DNA of 43,052 bases from Gammaproteobacteria bacterium (GTDB lineage: Bacteria; Pseudomonadota; Gammaproteobacteria; Arenicellales; UBA868). The stretch's first letter is position 1, and each line of letters begins with the position of its first letter. Where the stretch lies: assembly GCA_022450155.1 (NCBI GenBank), contig JAKUQR010000026.1, positions 1 through 43,052 of the forward strand. The letters run 5' to 3'. Position numbers and translations under genes: made by a program. This document shows positions 1 through 9,245 of this stretch, piece after piece. The notes beneath the pieces were generated by a model. That model was not told the DNA's origin, ran no database searches, and worked only from the letters and a program-made list of their open reading frames with translations.

Positions 1-2
1 CC

Positions 3-641
3 CTGGCGTTGCTACGACTGATCTCATCGCGGGGTGAGATCGAACTGCTCGGCCGCCCGCTTCAGGGATTGCGCCAACGGTCCCTGAAACCACTGCGTCG
101 CCAGATGCAGGTCGTGTTTCAGGATCCTTTTGGCAGTCTCAGCCCACGTCTTTCAGTGGGTCAGATCAACGCCGAAGGTCTGGTTGCACACGAAATCGGT
201 AACGAAAAAGAACAACAGGAAAACGTCATCCAGGTACTTGAGGAAGTGGGCCTTGATCCCGGCACCCGACACCGTTATCCCCATGAATTCTCCGGTGGCC
301 AGCGCCAGAGGATTGCACTGGCCCGAGCGATGATCATGCAGCCTGAGGTGCTGGTGTTGGACGAGCCAACATCAGCACTGGACCGCTCGGTACAGGCACA
401 GATGATCAATCTGTTACAAAAATTACAGCACGACCATGCGTTGGCCTACTTATTTATTAGCCACGACTTAAAGGTAATTCGTGCCTTGAGTGACCAGATC
501 ATCGTGATGCGGCAAGGTAAAGTCGTGGAACAAGGGGACGCAGAAACAATCCTTGATAACCCAACACACCCCTATACCCAGGCCTTGATGTCAGCAGCCT
601 TCGATCTGACGGTCTCTGATACCAGTGTGGTGTCACAATAG
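3..641 (+). CDS. ABC transporter ATP-binding protein, oligopeptide/nickel type (partial, 5' end outside window)
   Basis: This is the C-terminal part of an ATPase that powers an Opp/Dpp/Yej-type peptide importer at the cytoplasmic face of the membrane. The frame is open to the left edge, so the Walker A loop lies outside. Visible parts are the Q-loop (VVFQDPFGSLSPR), the ABC signature (FSGGQRQRIALARA), Walker B (VLVLDEPTSALD) and the H-loop His (ISHDL). The C-terminal oligopeptide extension with NPTHPYTQALMSA is typical of OppF/DppF or of the second half of the fused YejF. The fused and separate forms cannot be told apart from this fragment. A permease and a binding protein are expected upstream. 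The next gene is convergent. Confidence 0.9.
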   Translation: MALLRLISSRGEIELLGRPLQGLRQRSLKPLRRQMQVVFQDPFGSLSPRLSVGQINAEGLVAHEIGNEKEQQENVIQVLEEVGLDPGTRHRYPHEFSGGQRQRIALARAMIMQPEVLVLDEPTSALDRSVQAQMINLLQKLQHDHALAYLFISHDLKVIRALSDQIIVMRQGKVVEQGDAETILDNPTHPYTQALMSAAFDLTVSDTSVVSQ

Positions 642-679
642 TGAAGGTCTAAACCATCAACCGAAAAACGCCTGTGAAC

Positions 680-2719
680 TCAGTTGAGTTCCCGGTCGAC
701 TGATCTTGTCCAGGTCCTGGAATAGGTTTTCTCTTCGTGCTCGAATACTTCCATTTCTGCTGTGAAGTGGAACTGCGCCGGTGTTGAAGTCAAACCGGAG
801 CGTGTCTCAGTACGCACATCAAGGTCTGCATCGGGTCGCCGAAACCGCATCGTCCAATGCAGATCTAGTCGTGCTGAAGTCGGGTCGTCATCACGGATTG
901 AGCAGTACTGTCTAGATACGGAACCGTGCTCCCAGCCCAGTTCGGTCAAGCGCAGCATGCCAGTGTCGGCAATAACAGTCAGCCTGGTCTCGGCCAACAC
1001 ATCATCCCGCTCGACCCGCCTGACATGACTCGGGGGCTCTAGCACTTCAGCACTCTGGGGTGACGCACTTTCCGCAGGCTCAAAAGGCCGCAGTGTTTCA
1101 TCAGTTTTTCTAAGTACGCGAACAGGCAGTTCGAGATGGCTGCTGCGTAATTCCAATGTCAGCGCCACCGGTTCCGGCGACGGCCAGAACTGTGGCCACA
1201 TCGTGTTCGAAAGGGCGATGCGAATGGTGTGTCCGACTGGAAACACCTGGGCAATGTCGTTTAGTTGCAATCGGATATCGTACGTGTCTCCGGGCACCAG
1301 AGGTTCCGGAAGTTCGTGACTGTCACGATGAGTCAGGTTCAGTACACCATAGGTCACCCGTGTGGAAGTGCCGTCAGGCGCAACGTCATTTAATCGGGCA
1401 ACAATAAAAGCATTCGGCTGATCTGCGCTTAAACGCAATCGAAGTACTGGCGCACCGAGTATTTCCACAGCATCCGTCAAGACTTCAGTTTCTAACACCA
1501 CACAACAGTCATCCTCTTCTCGCTGATCTCCAGGCAAATCCGGGTCCAGTCCAAATGCGCACCACTCACCCTGGTGAGTGCCCATGGCGTGTGGCGTGTG
1601 AATGGCAACGTCTATTTCCTCACTCCCTGCTTCCGCTCTCAATCCTCGTTCTGTGAAGTACAGCTTTTGCCAGTTGATGTGGTCGCTGGGCCACGTCGGT
1701 TCAGCAACCCAGCGACCCTGCCGAACTTCGTAGTAGGATGCCGGTACAGCGCTATCCTGCATCCAGGCCCGGTATTGAGGCTCATCCATAATTCCGGTGT
1801 CTATATCTTTGAGCCAGTGATCCCACCAGCGCAGCGTCTCCTGCAGGAAGCCGATACGCGGACCTGGCAACCCAAAATGAGGATGCTTGTGTGCCCAAGG
1901 GCCAACCAGGCCTTTGCGCGGACAACTCAACCTTTCGAGCAGTCGTGGTACCGCATTGGAATAGCCATCCGCCCAACCGCCAACAGCGTAAACAGCGCAT
2001 TCAATGTCCGCATAGTTTTCACACACCGACCCATGTTGCCAGAACGCATCCCGCGTCTGGTGCGAGAGCCATTTCATCGACCACGGATTGTTGGCCTCAA
2101 GCCGTGCCATCCACAGATCCCGCCAAGTGTCTCCGACGATGGCCGGATCAGGCGGCCGCGAATTGAACGCAAACATCGTAGCGCCCCACGACATGGTGTC
2201 GTTGAGCATAACGCCACCCATGTAATGGATATCATCCGCATAGCGATCATCCGTGGAGGCGATAGTAACGATAGCTTTCAACGAAGGTGGCCGACGGGCT
2301 GCAATCTGGAGCCCATTGAATCCACCCCAAGAAATCCCAACAATACCAGTTGCGCCGGTACACCAGGGCTGCTTGGTTATCCAGTCGAGCACCTCAAGGG
2401 CGTCGTCCTGTTCGGTCTTCAGGTATTCATCTTCCAGAATACCTTCGGAATCTCCGGCACCCCGCATGTCGACCCGTACACACGCATAGCCGTGCCCCGC
2501 GTAGTAGGGATGGGTCAGCGCATCGCGTTCTGAAGTGCCATCGCGTTTTCGATAAGGCAGAAATTCGAATATTGCCGGCACTGGATCTGTCTCAGCATCT
2601 TCCGGCAACCAAATTCGAGCAGCAAGCCGGATACCTTCCGCCAAAGGTATAAACGTGTTTTCAATTTCCCGGACTTGCCTTGGAAAGTTCGTAATGATTT
2701 TGATGTCGTTCTCTTTCAT
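680..2719 (-). CDS. CocE/NonD family hydrolase (X-Pro dipeptidyl-peptidase S15 type)
   Basis: A 679-residue serine hydrolase of the cocaine-esterase/glutaryl-7-ACA acylase family, which cleaves esters or amides with bulky acyl groups. The order is an alpha/beta-hydrolase core, a helical cap, and a C-terminal jelly-roll (PepX_C type). The nucleophile is Ser130 in GISWGG. Asp251 (GGWADGY) and His277 (GPWAHKHP) fit the rest of the triad, and Tyr56 in LPYRKRD fits the oxyanion tyrosine. There is no signal peptide, so it is probably cytoplasmic. A family-specific addition of about 100 residues follows the jelly-roll. The natural substrate cannot be read from sequence. It is transcribed in the same direction as the BtuF-like gene upstream, with a 60-bp gap. 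Confidence 0.88.
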   Translation of the reverse strand: MKENDIKIITNFPRQVREIENTFIPLAEGIRLAARIWLPEDAETDPVPAIFEFLPYRKRDGTSERDALTHPYYAGHGYACVRVDMRGAGDSEGILEDEYLKTEQDDALEVLDWITKQPWCTGATGIVGISWGGFNGLQIAARRPPSLKAIVTIASTDDRYADDIHYMGGVMLNDTMSWGATMFAFNSRPPDPAIVGDTWRDLWMARLEANNPWSMKWLSHQTRDAFWQHGSVCENYADIECAVYAVGGWADGYSNAVPRLLERLSCPRKGLVGPWAHKHPHFGLPGPRIGFLQETLRWWDHWLKDIDTGIMDEPQYRAWMQDSAVPASYYEVRQGRWVAEPTWPSDHINWQKLYFTERGLRAEAGSEEIDVAIHTPHAMGTHQGEWCAFGLDPDLPGDQREEDDCCVVLETEVLTDAVEILGAPVLRLRLSADQPNAFIVARLNDVAPDGTSTRVTYGVLNLTHRDSHELPEPLVPGDTYDIRLQLNDIAQVFPVGHTIRIALSNTMWPQFWPSPEPVALTLELRSSHLELPVRVLRKTDETLRPFEPAESASPQSAEVLEPPSHVRRVERDDVLAETRLTVIADTGMLRLTELGWEHGSVSRQYCSIRDDDPTSARLDLHWTMRFRRPDADLDVRTETRSGLTSTPAQFHFTAEMEVFEHEEKTYSRTWTRSVDRELN

Positions 2720-2779
2720 CTGGATTGGGTGCTCAATCTAAAAGGCCGCGTTATCCGCGAATCATAGTTGAGCGCATCT

Positions 2780-3577
2780 TCATTCGTGTGCCCAGGTAGC
2801 GATAATCTCCTGCAGCTGTTCCAGACCATCTGTCAGGGCCGCAGGCCCCGGCTGAAGAATCTGCGCTGACTTGATTTCGTAGATGTCGCCATTTTGCACC
2901 GCAGGTATAGCATCCCAGCCTTCGCGTGCCGCTACTTTTTCAGGACGGAACTTCTTGCCGCACCACGATCCGATAATGATTTCCGGCGCTCGCCCGATGA
3001 CCTCATCAGGATCAGCAATGATCCGGCTCTTGCCGTCCGGACAGACAGCGAGTTCTGGAAAAATATCATCTCCACCGGCAATGGTGATCAGTTCTGAGAC
3101 CCAGCGGATACCGGAGATCTGCGGGTCATCCCATTCTTCGAAATAAACCTTGGGCCGTCGGGACCGGCCAGCCGCTTGGGCCAGATTGCGATCAATATTG
3201 TTTTCGTATGCCCCCACCAGTTCATCCGCGCGCTTGGCAGCACCCACCATTCCCCCCAGTGTCCGGATCATCGACAGGATCTCTTGAACCGAGCGGTGAT
3301 TAAATACCAGCACCGTGATGCCGCAACGGATAAGCTCAGCAGCGATGTCAGCCTGAAGATCTGAAAACCCGAGAACAAGATCCGGCTCGAGCGCGAGTAT
3401 CCGATCGATTTTGGCGCTGGTGAACGCCGAGACCTTGGGTTTTTCTTTTCGGGCCCGTGGTGGTCGTACGGTAAATCCGGATATTCCGACAATTCGATCT
3501 TCTTCGCCCAACAGGTAAAGTGTCTCCGTAGACTCTTCCGTCAGACACACGATCCGTTCCGGATAATTACCCTTCAT
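2780..3577 (-). CDS. BtuF-like cobalamin/metal-chelate binding protein (periplasmic binding fold, PF01497)
   Basis: A helical-backbone metal/vitamin receptor domain. The frame opens at 3643, but the Met at codon 23 (3577) starts directly at the conserved strand (PERIVCLTEESTETLYLLG), so I take that start, giving about 265 residues. IDRILALEPDLVLGFSDLQ and the C-terminal GPAALTDGLEQL are typical of the BtuF/FecB family. There is no signal peptide or lipobox. Leaderless members of this family are common in proteobacteria, often annotated only as cobalamin-binding protein, and may not be transport components. No permease or ATPase for it is nearby. It is divergent from the CoA lyase gene. Confidence 0.75.
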   Translation of the reverse strand: MKGNYPERIVCLTEESTETLYLLGEEDRIVGISGFTVRPPRARKEKPKVSAFTSAKIDRILALEPDLVLGFSDLQADIAAELIRCGITVLVFNHRSVQEILSMIRTLGGMVGAAKRADELVGAYENNIDRNLAQAAGRSRRPKVYFEEWDDPQISGIRWVSELITIAGGDDIFPELAVCPDGKSRIIADPDEVIGRAPEIIIGSWCGKKFRPEKVAAREGWDAIPAVQNGDIYEIKSAQILQPGPAALTDGLEQLQEIIATWAHE

Positions 3578-3661
3578 CAGTCTTTCATTTCGCACAATGT
3601 TAAAATCACCCAAGGAAGACGTGCAGTTCTTTGTTCCTTTCAAGACGTTAATACCCGGCCA

Positions 3662-4555
3662 ATGCCCTCAATGATATCGCGTCCGCGCCGTTCCGCCCTG
3701 TTTATGCCGGGCGACAACTCTCGAGCCCAGCAGAAAGCAACCGGGTTGCCGGCCGATGTCATTATCCTGGACTTGGAAGATGCCGTTTCGCCCGCAAACA
3801 AGGAATCAGCCCGACAGCAGGTCCAGTCGACGCTTGAACAGACAGACTACGGCCAGCGTGAAGTGGTTGTGCGTGTCAATCGCCTGGAGACCCAGCACTG
3901 CAAAGAAGATCTCACAGCTCTGGCATCCAATCCACCCGATGCCATACTGTTGCCCAAGGTGGAGTCCGCCGACGAGCTGTTTACAGCGACCGTTGCCTTA
4001 AACGCTCTGGGTGCTCCCTCGGACCTCGCGCTGTGGGCCATGATTGAAACACCTCTGGGCATTCAGCACATTGAGGAGATCGCTACCGCGACACCCCGTC
4101 TGGCGTGTGTTGTTGCCGGTACTGCTGACCTTGCCAGCGCGCTGCGGATCACGCACAGCAGTGCCCAGCTGGGTCTACAGTATGCGTTGTCGCGTCTTGT
4201 GCTGGCGGCCCGGGCATCCCACATCGACGCCATTGATGGCGTGTTCTTTAACCTGCAGGACAGCGACGGCCTGCGACACAGCTGCGAGACGGGCCGCCAG
4301 CTGGGATTTGACGGCAAGAGCCTGATTCATCCGAATCAGATCGAAACAGCCAATACTGTTTTCTCGCCTGACCCTGAATCCATCGCCCACGCCCGCAAGG
4401 TGGTTGCAGCGTGGTCCAAGCTCGATGTTCGCGAACAGGGTGTGTTGGTGGTCGATGATCAGCTGATTGAGGCGCTGCATGTGCGCGATGCCGAGCGATT
4501 GGTCGAGCTGAGCGGCACGATAGACGCCATGGATCAAGACCCACAGGCAAGCTGA
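3662..4555 (+). CDS. HpcH/HpaI-family CoA-ester lyase (CitE / malyl- or citramalyl-CoA lyase-like)
   Basis: A 297-residue TIM-barrel lyase. RSALFMPGDN at the N-terminus, the acidic metal-site segment VIILDLEDAVSP, and GFDGKSLIHPNQI near the C-terminus define the citrate-lyase-beta/malyl-CoA lyase family. Members use Mg2+ to cleave (S)-malyl-, citramalyl- or beta-methylmalyl-CoA to acetyl- or propionyl-CoA plus an oxoacid. No citrate-lyase alpha or gamma partner is nearby, so a stand-alone (S)-citramalyl- or malyl-CoA lyase is more likely than CitE proper. The stop is 6 bp before the next gene, suggesting co-transcription with the metallophosphoesterase. The exact substrate is not determinable. 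Confidence 0.85.
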   Translation: MPSMISRPRRSALFMPGDNSRAQQKATGLPADVIILDLEDAVSPANKESARQQVQSTLEQTDYGQREVVVRVNRLETQHCKEDLTALASNPPDAILLPKVESADELFTATVALNALGAPSDLALWAMIETPLGIQHIEEIATATPRLACVVAGTADLASALRITHSSAQLGLQYALSRLVLAARASHIDAIDGVFFNLQDSDGLRHSCETGRQLGFDGKSLIHPNQIETANTVFSPDPESIAHARKVVAAWSKLDVREQGVLVVDDQLIEALHVRDAERLVELSGTIDAMDQDPQAS

Positions 4556-4561
4556 ATTAAG

Positions 4562-5791
4562 ATGACCAGCACCCGCAGAGCATTCCTGGGATACACCGCA
4601 CTGGCCGGTGCCACAGTGTTCGCGTCAGCTGCCGGTATGCGTGGTCTTCGCTTCCCAAGCCTTCAGCTTGAACCTGCGGCAACACCCCGATGGGCCAAAC
4701 ACAGCGCCCTTGGCTTCCGCGCTGATAGCCAAGGTGCCTTCTACCAACGCGAAGACGCCCGTCAACTGGTGTTTCGGGCCTATGTACCGGAACCAGTCGT
4801 ACAGGTGCACGGTGCGTTTGAACTCAAAATGGGCAACGTACATCCCCAGGCACGCCTGAACATAGAAGGCGACGGAAAGGTATCGGAAGAACGCATCGAC
4901 GGTTTGTTCAGGCGGGTAACTGGCAACAGCGGCAAGAGCGCGCTGACCCTGCGCTGGGTCTTCCCCAAGCAGGTTCATTATCGCTTTACGGCCATTGGTG
5001 ATACCGGCGGTGACCTGGAACTCGCCTGGGTACTCAGACGCTCACAACAGCTGGGTGCTGATTTTATGCTGCACCTCGGCGATTACTACTACCAGCCGGT
5101 TGATACCGAACGAACAACCCTTCACCTGGAAAAATCGCCGTTGCCGGTCTTCTCAGCCATCGGCAATCACGACTTCCACAACCCATTCGGCGGTCCCGAC
5201 CCGCAGGATTTCATTCAGCAGATTGGCCCGCGAAACAGCACGTTCACGCTGGGGAACATCCAGTTCATCAATCTGGACACTGCAGTCGACCACCTGCCCG
5301 TATCAGCCGGTAAGCGCGGTCAGCTGCTCCAACACATCCAGCCCCTGGCCACCAACCCGGATGTGGGTGACTACGTGGTGTTCGCCCACCGCCCGATCAC
5401 CGACCCACGACCGGTCAAGACCCGGCCAAGCGATCATAGTGTGGAAGGCCTTCGAGAAGATGACTGGCTGTATCAACAGCTTGTCCAACGCGGTGTAAGG
5501 CACATCATCAACGGACACATTCATATCTCGACCGAATTCGACGACCGGCACATTCGTACTTATATTTCCGGCCAAGGACTTGCCCACGCCGACATCATTG
5601 GCCGGCGCCTGCAAGCCCGGATTCTCGTGGGCAATGTTGAGCCGGGAATACCAGTAACCTATCAGTGGGCCGATCTCAATATGCCGTTTGAGGCACACTG
5701 TAACGAGCGTCTACACAAGATTTTGGGTAGCGATGATTATGCTGACCAGCTTGAACCATTAAAAGCTGCCTGTACGGCGGCTGACGCCTGA
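4562..5791 (+). CDS. Tat-exported metallophosphoesterase
   Basis: A 409-residue calcineurin-like phosphoesterase. The N-terminus (STRRAFLGYTALAGATVF) has a twin-arginine signal followed by a hydrophobic stretch and a small-residue cleavage region, so it should be exported folded. The metal-site blocks appear in order: GDTGGD, LGDYYYQ, IGNHDFHN, VFAHRP and INGHIH. These match the DxH-GDxxD-GNH[DE]-H-GHxH scheme, with Gly-Asp-Thr in place of the first DxH. The segment before the catalytic domain (about residues 40-130) may be an extra beta domain, as in purple-acid-like phosphatases. It lies 6 bp behind the CoA lyase gene. Substrate unknown. Confidence 0.85.
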   Translation: MTSTRRAFLGYTALAGATVFASAAGMRGLRFPSLQLEPAATPRWAKHSALGFRADSQGAFYQREDARQLVFRAYVPEPVVQVHGAFELKMGNVHPQARLNIEGDGKVSEERIDGLFRRVTGNSGKSALTLRWVFPKQVHYRFTAIGDTGGDLELAWVLRRSQQLGADFMLHLGDYYYQPVDTERTTLHLEKSPLPVFSAIGNHDFHNPFGGPDPQDFIQQIGPRNSTFTLGNIQFINLDTAVDHLPVSAGKRGQLLQHIQPLATNPDVGDYVVFAHRPITDPRPVKTRPSDHSVEGLREDDWLYQQLVQRGVRHIINGHIHISTEFDDRHIRTYISGQGLAHADIIGRRLQARILVGNVEPGIPVTYQWADLNMPFEAHCNERLHKILGSDDYADQLEPLKAACTAADA

Positions 5792-5929
5792 AAATCGGCG
5801 AGGTCGCAAAAACAAAGTCAATCTTTTCAGATTTATGTGCGTTGTATAAACACGGAGCTACCGCCGAGTTTGTCCGAATCATTACAATAGACCGTTCCAC
5901 GAATAACTTTACACATTCAACTCAGCATC

Positions 5930-7513
5930 ATGTTCACCCGTCTTGACCCGAACCACAAGCATGTTTCGCGCCGCTCCAGCGTCTATGCCCGCAATGTCGT
6001 CGCTGCTTCACAACCGCTCGCAGCCCAGGCCGGTGTTCAGATACTGCGAAACGGTGGAAACGCAGTCGATGCCGCGATTGCCACCGCCATCACGCTCACC
6101 GTGGTTGAACCCACGATGAACGGCATTGGCGGTGATGCTTTCGTCATTGTCAGTGATGATCACGGCATCCATGGATTCAATGGCAGTGGCCGATCACCTG
6201 CAGCCTGGACACCTGAACGGTTCGCCGGCCACGACAGCATGCCTGAACATGGTTGGGATACCGTCACCGTTCCCGGTGCAGTAGACACCTGGGCACAACT
6301 CTCGGATCGCTTCGGCCAGCTGCCATTTGAAAAACTCTTTGATTCAGCTATTAACTACGCCGCTCATGGCTTTGCCGTTTCACCGGTCGTCGCGGCGGGT
6401 TGGGATCGGGCGGCAGAAGAATTTGGTTATCTTGACGGTTTCAGGACTATTTTCATGCCCAACGGGCGTGCGCCCACTGCGGGTGAGGCCTTCCAAAGCG
6501 AGATCATGGCAAACACACTGGGCGAGATTGCCGACAGTCGAGGAGAGAGTTTTTACCGGGGCCGACTGGCCTCACGGATCGTGGCCGACGCCACCCGCTT
6601 CGATGGTGCGCTCACCGAACAAGATCTTGCTGAGCACCGGGGATTCTGGACCGATTGTATCCAGCAGGATTTCCATGGGCTGACGGTACACGAGATCCCG
6701 CCCAACGGTCAGGGTATTGCTGCTCTCGTCGCACTGGGTATTCTTGAGCGTTTGAACATCGATTCCTACGCGACCGATTCCGCCGACAGCGTGCACTTGC
6801 AGATCGAAGCGATGAAAGCGGCATTTGCTGAGACACACTGTCACGTTTCAGATCGCGACACCATGCTAGTCACCGTAGACCAGCTGCTGGATCCAACAAC
6901 GCTTCAGCGTCGCGCTGACGACATCAGCCTGACTCACGCAGCGTCTCCCGTCGCTGCCGTAAAACCCGATCATGGCACCGTCTACCTTGCGACCGCTGAT
7001 GGAGACGGCATGATGGTGTCCTGGATACAGTCAAACTACCACGGCTTTGGTTCGGGAATCGTTGTGCCCGACATTGGTGTCAGTCTGCAGAACCGGGGAC
7101 GGGGCTTTTCACTGCAGGCAGGCCACCCGAACGAAGTCGGCGGCGGCAAGCGGCCCTTTCACACCATCATTCCGGCTTTTGTTTCGCAGCAGGGTGCGCC
7201 TTTGATGGCATTCGGCGTGATGGGTGGGCATCATCAGCCCCAAGGGCACACCCAAGTGATGATCAAGCTGTTTTGCCAGGGTACTTCGCCTCAGCAGGCC
7301 CTGGATGCGCCGCGCTGGCATGTCAACGAAGACTTTTCGGTGTGTCTCGAACCCGCGCTGGCACACTTGCGCGAGGAACTGGCACAGCGGGGCCATATCT
7401 TCAAAGAGGGCAAGATCGGTGCGTTCGGCGGCGGCCAGATCATTCTGAAAGATGGCAACGGATATATTGCCGGTTCAGATCCCCGTAAGGATGGGCAAGC
7501 AGCCGGTTTCTAG
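5930..7513 (+). CDS. Gamma-glutamyltransferase family Ntn-hydrolase
   Basis: A 527-residue GGT-family proenzyme. The N-terminal ASQPLAAQAGVQILRNGGNAVDAAIA and NGIGGDAFVIV are hallmark segments. The expected autoprocessing nucleophile is Thr350 (DHGTVYLATADGDG), which would split the chain into large and small subunits. The later glycine-rich segments (GSGIVVPDIGV, GVMGGHHQPQGH) also fit. There is no signal peptide, unlike E. coli GGT, so this is more like the cytoplasmic GGT-like acylases or YwrD-type proteins; glutathione need not be the substrate. A 138-bp non-coding leader precedes it, and the FAD oxidoreductase gene follows after 27 bp. Confidence 0.87.
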   Translation: MFTRLDPNHKHVSRRSSVYARNVVAASQPLAAQAGVQILRNGGNAVDAAIATAITLTVVEPTMNGIGGDAFVIVSDDHGIHGFNGSGRSPAAWTPERFAGHDSMPEHGWDTVTVPGAVDTWAQLSDRFGQLPFEKLFDSAINYAAHGFAVSPVVAAGWDRAAEEFGYLDGFRTIFMPNGRAPTAGEAFQSEIMANTLGEIADSRGESFYRGRLASRIVADATRFDGALTEQDLAEHRGFWTDCIQQDFHGLTVHEIPPNGQGIAALVALGILERLNIDSYATDSADSVHLQIEAMKAAFAETHCHVSDRDTMLVTVDQLLDPTTLQRRADDISLTHAASPVAAVKPDHGTVYLATADGDGMMVSWIQSNYHGFGSGIVVPDIGVSLQNRGRGFSLQAGHPNEVGGGKRPFHTIIPAFVSQQGAPLMAFGVMGGHHQPQGHTQVMIKLFCQGTSPQQALDAPRWHVNEDFSVCLEPALAHLREELAQRGHIFKEGKIGAFGGGQIILKDGNGYIAGSDPRKDGQAAGF

Positions 7514-7540
7514 ATAAGGCCGGCTGAAAATTCGGTTGCC

Positions 7541-8875
7541 ATGGGTTACCACGAACGACGTCAGCAGTTGGCTGATACGCTGAAACAGCAAACCGCTGGC
7601 AGCGTTCGCCTCGACAAAACCACATCGAACGTTTTTCGGGATCGCCCTACCACACAAGCGCAACGTCTGCTGGACGTCAGCCAGTTCAATCACGTGCTGA
7701 ACGTCGACCCGCAGAACAGCCTGATTGAAACGGAAGGAATGACCACCTATGAAGCGCTGGTTGACCGGTCACTATCACACGGGGTGATGCCAGCCGTTGT
7801 ACCCCAGCTGAAGTCGATTACGATCGGCGGGGCTGTATCCGGCATCGGTATCGAGTCGTCATCTTTCCGCTACGGACTACCGCATGAAAGTATCGGTGAG
7901 ATGGATGTCCTGTTGGGCAGCGGCGAAGTCGTGACCTGCACACCGGATAACGAACACCGTGACCTCTTCTACGGGCTGGCAAACTCGTACGGCACCTTGG
8001 GCTACATCCTTCGTCTGACCGTACTGGCTATACCGGTTAAGCCTTACGTCCAACTCACACACATACGGTTCACAGATGTTGGTGCGTTGTTCGATGCGGT
8101 CAGAACCTGGGCCGAGCGCGCCATTGATTTTATGGATGGCACGGTATTCCAGCCGGGAGAACATTATCTGACAATTGGTCGATTTGTAGACGATGCCCCC
8201 TATACCAGTGACTACACGTGGATGGACATTTACTATCGATCCATACCAACGCGCAGCGAGGACTATCTTACCGTTCGGGATTACCTGTGGCGCTGGGACA
8301 CCGATTGGTTCTGGTGCTCGAAAAATCTTTACGTTCAGAACCGACTGATGCGGCGCCTGCTCGGCCGTGAGCGGCTCAATTCGATCACCTACCAGAAAGT
8401 TATGCGATGGAACACACGCTGGGGGATTACCCGTAGGTTGGGGCACCTGTCAGGGCAACACCGCGAATCAGTGATCCAGGACATCGATGTGCCTATTGAT
8501 CGAGCGGCCGAGTTTCTGGATTTTTTCCATCATGAAATCGGCATGCGCCCAGTCTGGATCTGCCCGATCAGACATCCCGTGCAAGACGAGCACTACCCTT
8601 TATTTCCGATGGCCGCTGAGTCCATGTATGTGAACTTCGGTTTTTGGGGCGGTGTCAAAACCAAACAGGAAATGCCCATCGGCCATTTCAACCGCCTGAT
8701 CGAACAGAAAGTCACCGAACTCGGTGGAATCAAATCTCTGTATTCAGATGCCTATTTTGATCAAGCTGAGTTCTGGTCCATCTACGACGGTGACAGCTAT
8801 GCCGCACTTAAAGCCAAATACGATCCGGATGGCCGTTTAAAGAACCTGTATCAGAAGTGTGTACTGAGACAATAG
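7541..8875 (+). CDS. FAD-binding oxidoreductase, DHCR24/diminuto-like (PCMH-type FAD domain)
   Basis: A 444-residue flavoprotein related to the soluble part of the delta(24)-sterol reductase family. The FAD-binding PCMH fold is seen in residues about 35-190: IETEGMTTYEALV, VVPQLKSITIGGAVSG, SSFRYGLPHESI and NSYGTLGYI. The C-terminal half has the aromatic-rich substrate region (WGVTRRL-like, YPLFPMAAESMYVNFGFWGG) seen in bacterial DHCR24-like proteins. Bacteria of this type rarely make sterols, so the substrate is probably another alkene or a terpenoid/lipid. That is inference. It is probably co-transcribed with the GGT-family gene (27-bp gap). Confidence 0.82.
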   Translation: MGYHERRQQLADTLKQQTAGSVRLDKTTSNVFRDRPTTQAQRLLDVSQFNHVLNVDPQNSLIETEGMTTYEALVDRSLSHGVMPAVVPQLKSITIGGAVSGIGIESSSFRYGLPHESIGEMDVLLGSGEVVTCTPDNEHRDLFYGLANSYGTLGYILRLTVLAIPVKPYVQLTHIRFTDVGALFDAVRTWAERAIDFMDGTVFQPGEHYLTIGRFVDDAPYTSDYTWMDIYYRSIPTRSEDYLTVRDYLWRWDTDWFWCSKNLYVQNRLMRRLLGRERLNSITYQKVMRWNTRWGITRRLGHLSGQHRESVIQDIDVPIDRAAEFLDFFHHEIGMRPVWICPIRHPVQDEHYPLFPMAAESMYVNFGFWGGVKTKQEMPIGHFNRLIEQKVTELGGIKSLYSDAYFDQAEFWSIYDGDSYAALKAKYDPDGRLKNLYQKCVLRQ

Positions 8876-8979
8876 GCACGTGACGTACAGCACTCGTTTC
8901 CGCACAAATCTTTCATCCACGATAAAATGCGGGCATAGTCGTCAGCGTCTTTTGTACAGCACTTTTGGAAAACCCTTAA

Positions 8980-9234
8980 ATGGATGAAAAACTGATTCTT
9001 TACCTCCGGGACTATTGCGGCTACTGCGCGATGGTGCAGGAGGTGATCTCAGAGCTCACCGTGGAAGTTGAACAGCGCAACATCTGGGAGAACGACAGCT
9101 GGCAGAACGAACTCATTGCTGGCCAGGGCAGCTCCACCGTTCCCGTGTTGTGCCGCATGACTGCGGTAGGCGAGACCCACTGGCTGCCTGAGTCAGACGC
9201 CATCATTCGATACCTCATACAGACTTACGATTAG
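8980..9234 (+). CDS. Glutaredoxin-like thiol oxidoreductase
   Basis: An 84-residue thioredoxin-fold protein. The active site is CGYC (residues 16-19, after YLRDY) and the cis-proline loop is STVPVL. GESDAIIRYL-like sequence near the C-terminus fits a glutathione-binding helix. The length is normal for a dithiol glutaredoxin, and it should be cytoplasmic. It sits 11 bp ahead of the aldo/keto reductase gene, implying one transcript. Its role as an electron donor to that enzyme is not indicated by anything in the sequence. Confidence 0.85.
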   Translation: MDEKLILYLRDYCGYCAMVQEVISELTVEVEQRNIWENDSWQNELIAGQGSSTVPVLCRMTAVGETHWLPESDAIIRYLIQTYD

Positions 9235-9245
9235 GAGCTGAGCCT

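Noticed and set aside
1574-2533. A 319-codon open frame on the plus strand
   Set aside because: It lies antisense within the CocE-type hydrolase gene, whose domains and catalytic residues are unmistakable, and its translation shows no recognisable domain.
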